Source of the DNA: Gari tellinella
Lineage: Eukaryota; Mollusca; Bivalvia; Cardiida; Psammobiidae
Assembly (NCBI GenBank): GCA_922989275.2
Contig: OV277861.1
Span: forward strand, 28,240,479-28,304,478
Length of the DNA stretch: 64,000 nucleotides
Direction of reading: 5' to 3'
The notes under the pieces were generated by a model. That model was not told the origin of the DNA. It worked only from the letters and a program-made list of their open reading frames with translations, and made no database searches. The first letter of the stretch is position 1. Every line of letters starts with the position of its first letter. This document shows, in pieces, positions 56,301 to 59,300 of the stretch. Both the position numbers and the translations under genes were made by a program.

Positions 56301-59300
56301 CAGTATATAGGGGGAAAGGGTTGAATCCTGGACAAGAAAAAATGAAAAGACATACAGATAACTCTGACAAAACCAATATTAAACATATGTATAAATATGG
56401 CATAAGACATAATTACATAACTGTCAGTGGATCACTTCCAGATCCTGTTTCTCTAAGTATGAAGCAGACTGAACCATATCTAAACTTTAGCAGACAACAT
56501 GTTCAGCTGATCATGACCAGTTCTGTGATACTCCCTACCAGTACCAGTTGCATAATATTTGACCTCAGTGGCTATAGAGCTCTGGGAATTACCCTTACCA
56601 GACTGAAATGATGTCTGCTTAAAACCTACTGTATGTGAAAAGTGTACAAAAAAACAATTTAGAAAATGTTAAGGTGGTAAATGAGTGGCAAATAGGTTGG
56701 ATCCAGATTTGATGTAGCATTATGATTATGTTGCATCTGATCTGGATCCAAAATGTTTGCAAATATTGGCTATTTGCCCTTAGTATATTAAGAGTAACTC
56801 AGGTAAAATACAGTTCTGCTTCTGTTTCATCAAAAATACTGTGAAACCTGCCTAGAGCATCACTTAAACTGCGCAGGGTGGCGTCAAGTGTGACCCTAGG
56901 GATTTCATTTTAACAAACTATAGAGGGATCGACCAGGAGATTCTACTGTAAAAATATCAAAGCTTAGGGCCTAGTAGTTTTTAGCAAGAAGATTTTTTAA
57001 AGTTTTTTGCTTTTTCAAGCAGAGTTTTTGCTTAAACAACTTCTGTAGAGAAGCATCCAAGGAACATCATGAGCAGTTTGAATCCGCCCTACAATCCGCG
57101 GGTTCAGAGGAGATGTCGTTTGAAGTAAAAGTGAACGGACAGACGGACAGACGTACTACGGACGGTGAGCGGTCACAATAGCTCACCTTGAGCCTTTGGC
57201 TCAGGTGAGCTAAAAATGGAGATATTGATTTATGTCCAGGACTGACCTAGATATGCAACAGACCGGAACAATTTGAACAAAATATGTAAAGTATATTTAA
57301 AAGTGTCACCATACAGAATATAAAAGCTCTGGCCATATTAGTTTCAGAGAAGAAGATGTTTGAAAATTTCACTATATAACTCTATGTAAAACAGTGACCC
57401 CCGGGGCGGTGCCAATTTTGACCCTAGGGGCATAATTTGAACAAACTTAATAGAGGACCTGTAGGCGATGATATTATCCATATATCTAAGCTCTGGCCCT
57501 TGTAGTTTTAGACAAGAAGATTTTTTAAGTTTTCACTGAAAAAATCTATTTTTAGCTCCTGTGACCTAGTTAAGCAAACGGACCAGAACCATTTGAACAA
57601 TTTCGGTATAGGACATCTAGAAGTGTCACTATGCCAAATATCAAAGCCCTGGCCATATTAGTTTCAGAGAAGAAGACGTATGAAAATTTCACTCTATATA
57701 ACTCTATGTAAAACCGTGACCCCTGGGGCCGGGCCAATTTTGACCCCAGGGGCATAATTTGAGCAAACTTGATAGAGAACCTGTAGGCGATTCTATGTGC
57801 CAAATATCTAAGCTTTGGCCCTTGTAGTTTCAGACAAGAAGATTTTTTAAGTTTTCATTGAAAAAATCTATTTTTAGCTCCTGTGACCTAGTTATGCAAC
57901 CGACCACAACCATTTGAACAATTTTGGTAAAGGACATCTAGAAGTGTCTCCATGCTAAATATCAAAGCTCTGGCCACATTGGTTTCAGAGAAGAAGACGT
58001 TTGAAAATTTCACTATATAACTCTATGTAAAACTGTGACCCCCGGGGCGGGGCCAATTTTGACCCCTGGGGTATAATTTGAACACACTTGATAGAGGACC
58101 TGTAGATGATGCTATGTGCCAAATATCTAAGCTCTGGCCCTTGCAGTTTTTGACAAGAAGATTTTTTAAGATTTCCTTATTTTTTCAATTTGAGAGTTCT
58201 GCATTGTTTTTAATTCTTTGAACAAATTTGAAAGAGCTTGACCCAAGGAACATTTCTGTAAAGTTTGGTTGAATTCTGTCAAGGGGTATAGGAGGAGATG
58301 TCATTTGAAGCAATTGTTAACGACGACGCACATACGCACGACGGACACAGGGCCATCCCAATGGCTCAGGTGAGCTAAAAACAATGTGTAATCAAGACCA
58401 TCACAATATATCTAACAAATTGTCAAGCGTACCGGACCTTAGAGCAATAGACAGAACGAGTTTCGACAAGATCAACACCTTCACCTGCTTTAACCCTTTC
58501 CTCCATCGATAGAATCTATAAATTTTTACGCATTTACGAAATACTTTCTATATCAATGCAGAAGGTTGCTTAAAGCAGACTGCGCCTTTAGGCGCAGTCT
58601 GCATTACACCCAATCTGCGTTAAGTGGTCATCCGTCTTCAAAACTAGAAACAGGCTATGAGTAAAGGGTTATATAACAACTGTCGTTTGCTTCTATATTT
58701 CTCACTTTGAAAGTTCTAGGTAAGGTTACTTAAATAGAGCTTATATCGTTATGAGTGTCATATTCAGCCACGTTATGCGTCTGATCAGGATTCAAACTGT
58801 TTGCAAATAACCTTTGTATAGATCTATTCAGGGTAAAGTGGTAATGATTGACCCTTTGTCGATTTCGTTCGTTACGCAGCGTCTTAATGGCGGACGAAGA
58901 TATTGAAGAGTAGATATCAGGGGAGATAAATCATGCAAAACTTTTAAATAGAATCGTCTATACAGCAACATAAAGAACAAGAGGGCCTGAAGGCTCTGAT
59001 ATCGCTCACCATTTGTAATGAAGCCCGATAGCTTTACCTTTGAACTTCACCCGTTTTATTCTAAATCCATTCAAGTTTGTCAATCGACCTACTGTAGTAT
59101 AGTAGAGTACATCAAAGGCAAATAACAATGGGCCTAAACAATACTGAAATGAAGCCTTTTTCTAGCATTTCAAAGTGTATCAAGGGCAGGTAACTATTGC
59201 CACAATGATAACATTTCAACAATAATTGCACTCCTTCGAGAACGTATAGCTACATCCTTTGTGTACAAGTATAATCACAATCCATTGAAAACTGTACTTG

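Larger units (their letters stand above)
53449..58962. mobile_element. 5.5 kb region bounded by inverted repeats
   Basis: TATAGACGATTCTATTT at 53449-53465 is repeated in inverse at 58946-58962. A second matched block ~70-100 bp inside (ccgccattaa.acgctgcg; 53506-53525 left and ~58878-58897 right, inverse) makes a long gapped TIR. Left-hand contents (53470-54260) are unlike other repeats here; the rest holds MITEs and composite repeats. No gene is recognised. It could be a large non-autonomous element that accumulated insertions. Confidence 0.6.

Noticed and set aside
56321..56611. 96-residue plus-strand open frame
   Set aside because: No motif, no splice context, AT-rich chance frame between MITEs.
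53449..58962. Simple insertion of a 5.5 kb element into the 53033 composite repeat
   Set aside because: The composite body does not resume after 58962, so there is no clean target-site reconstruction.
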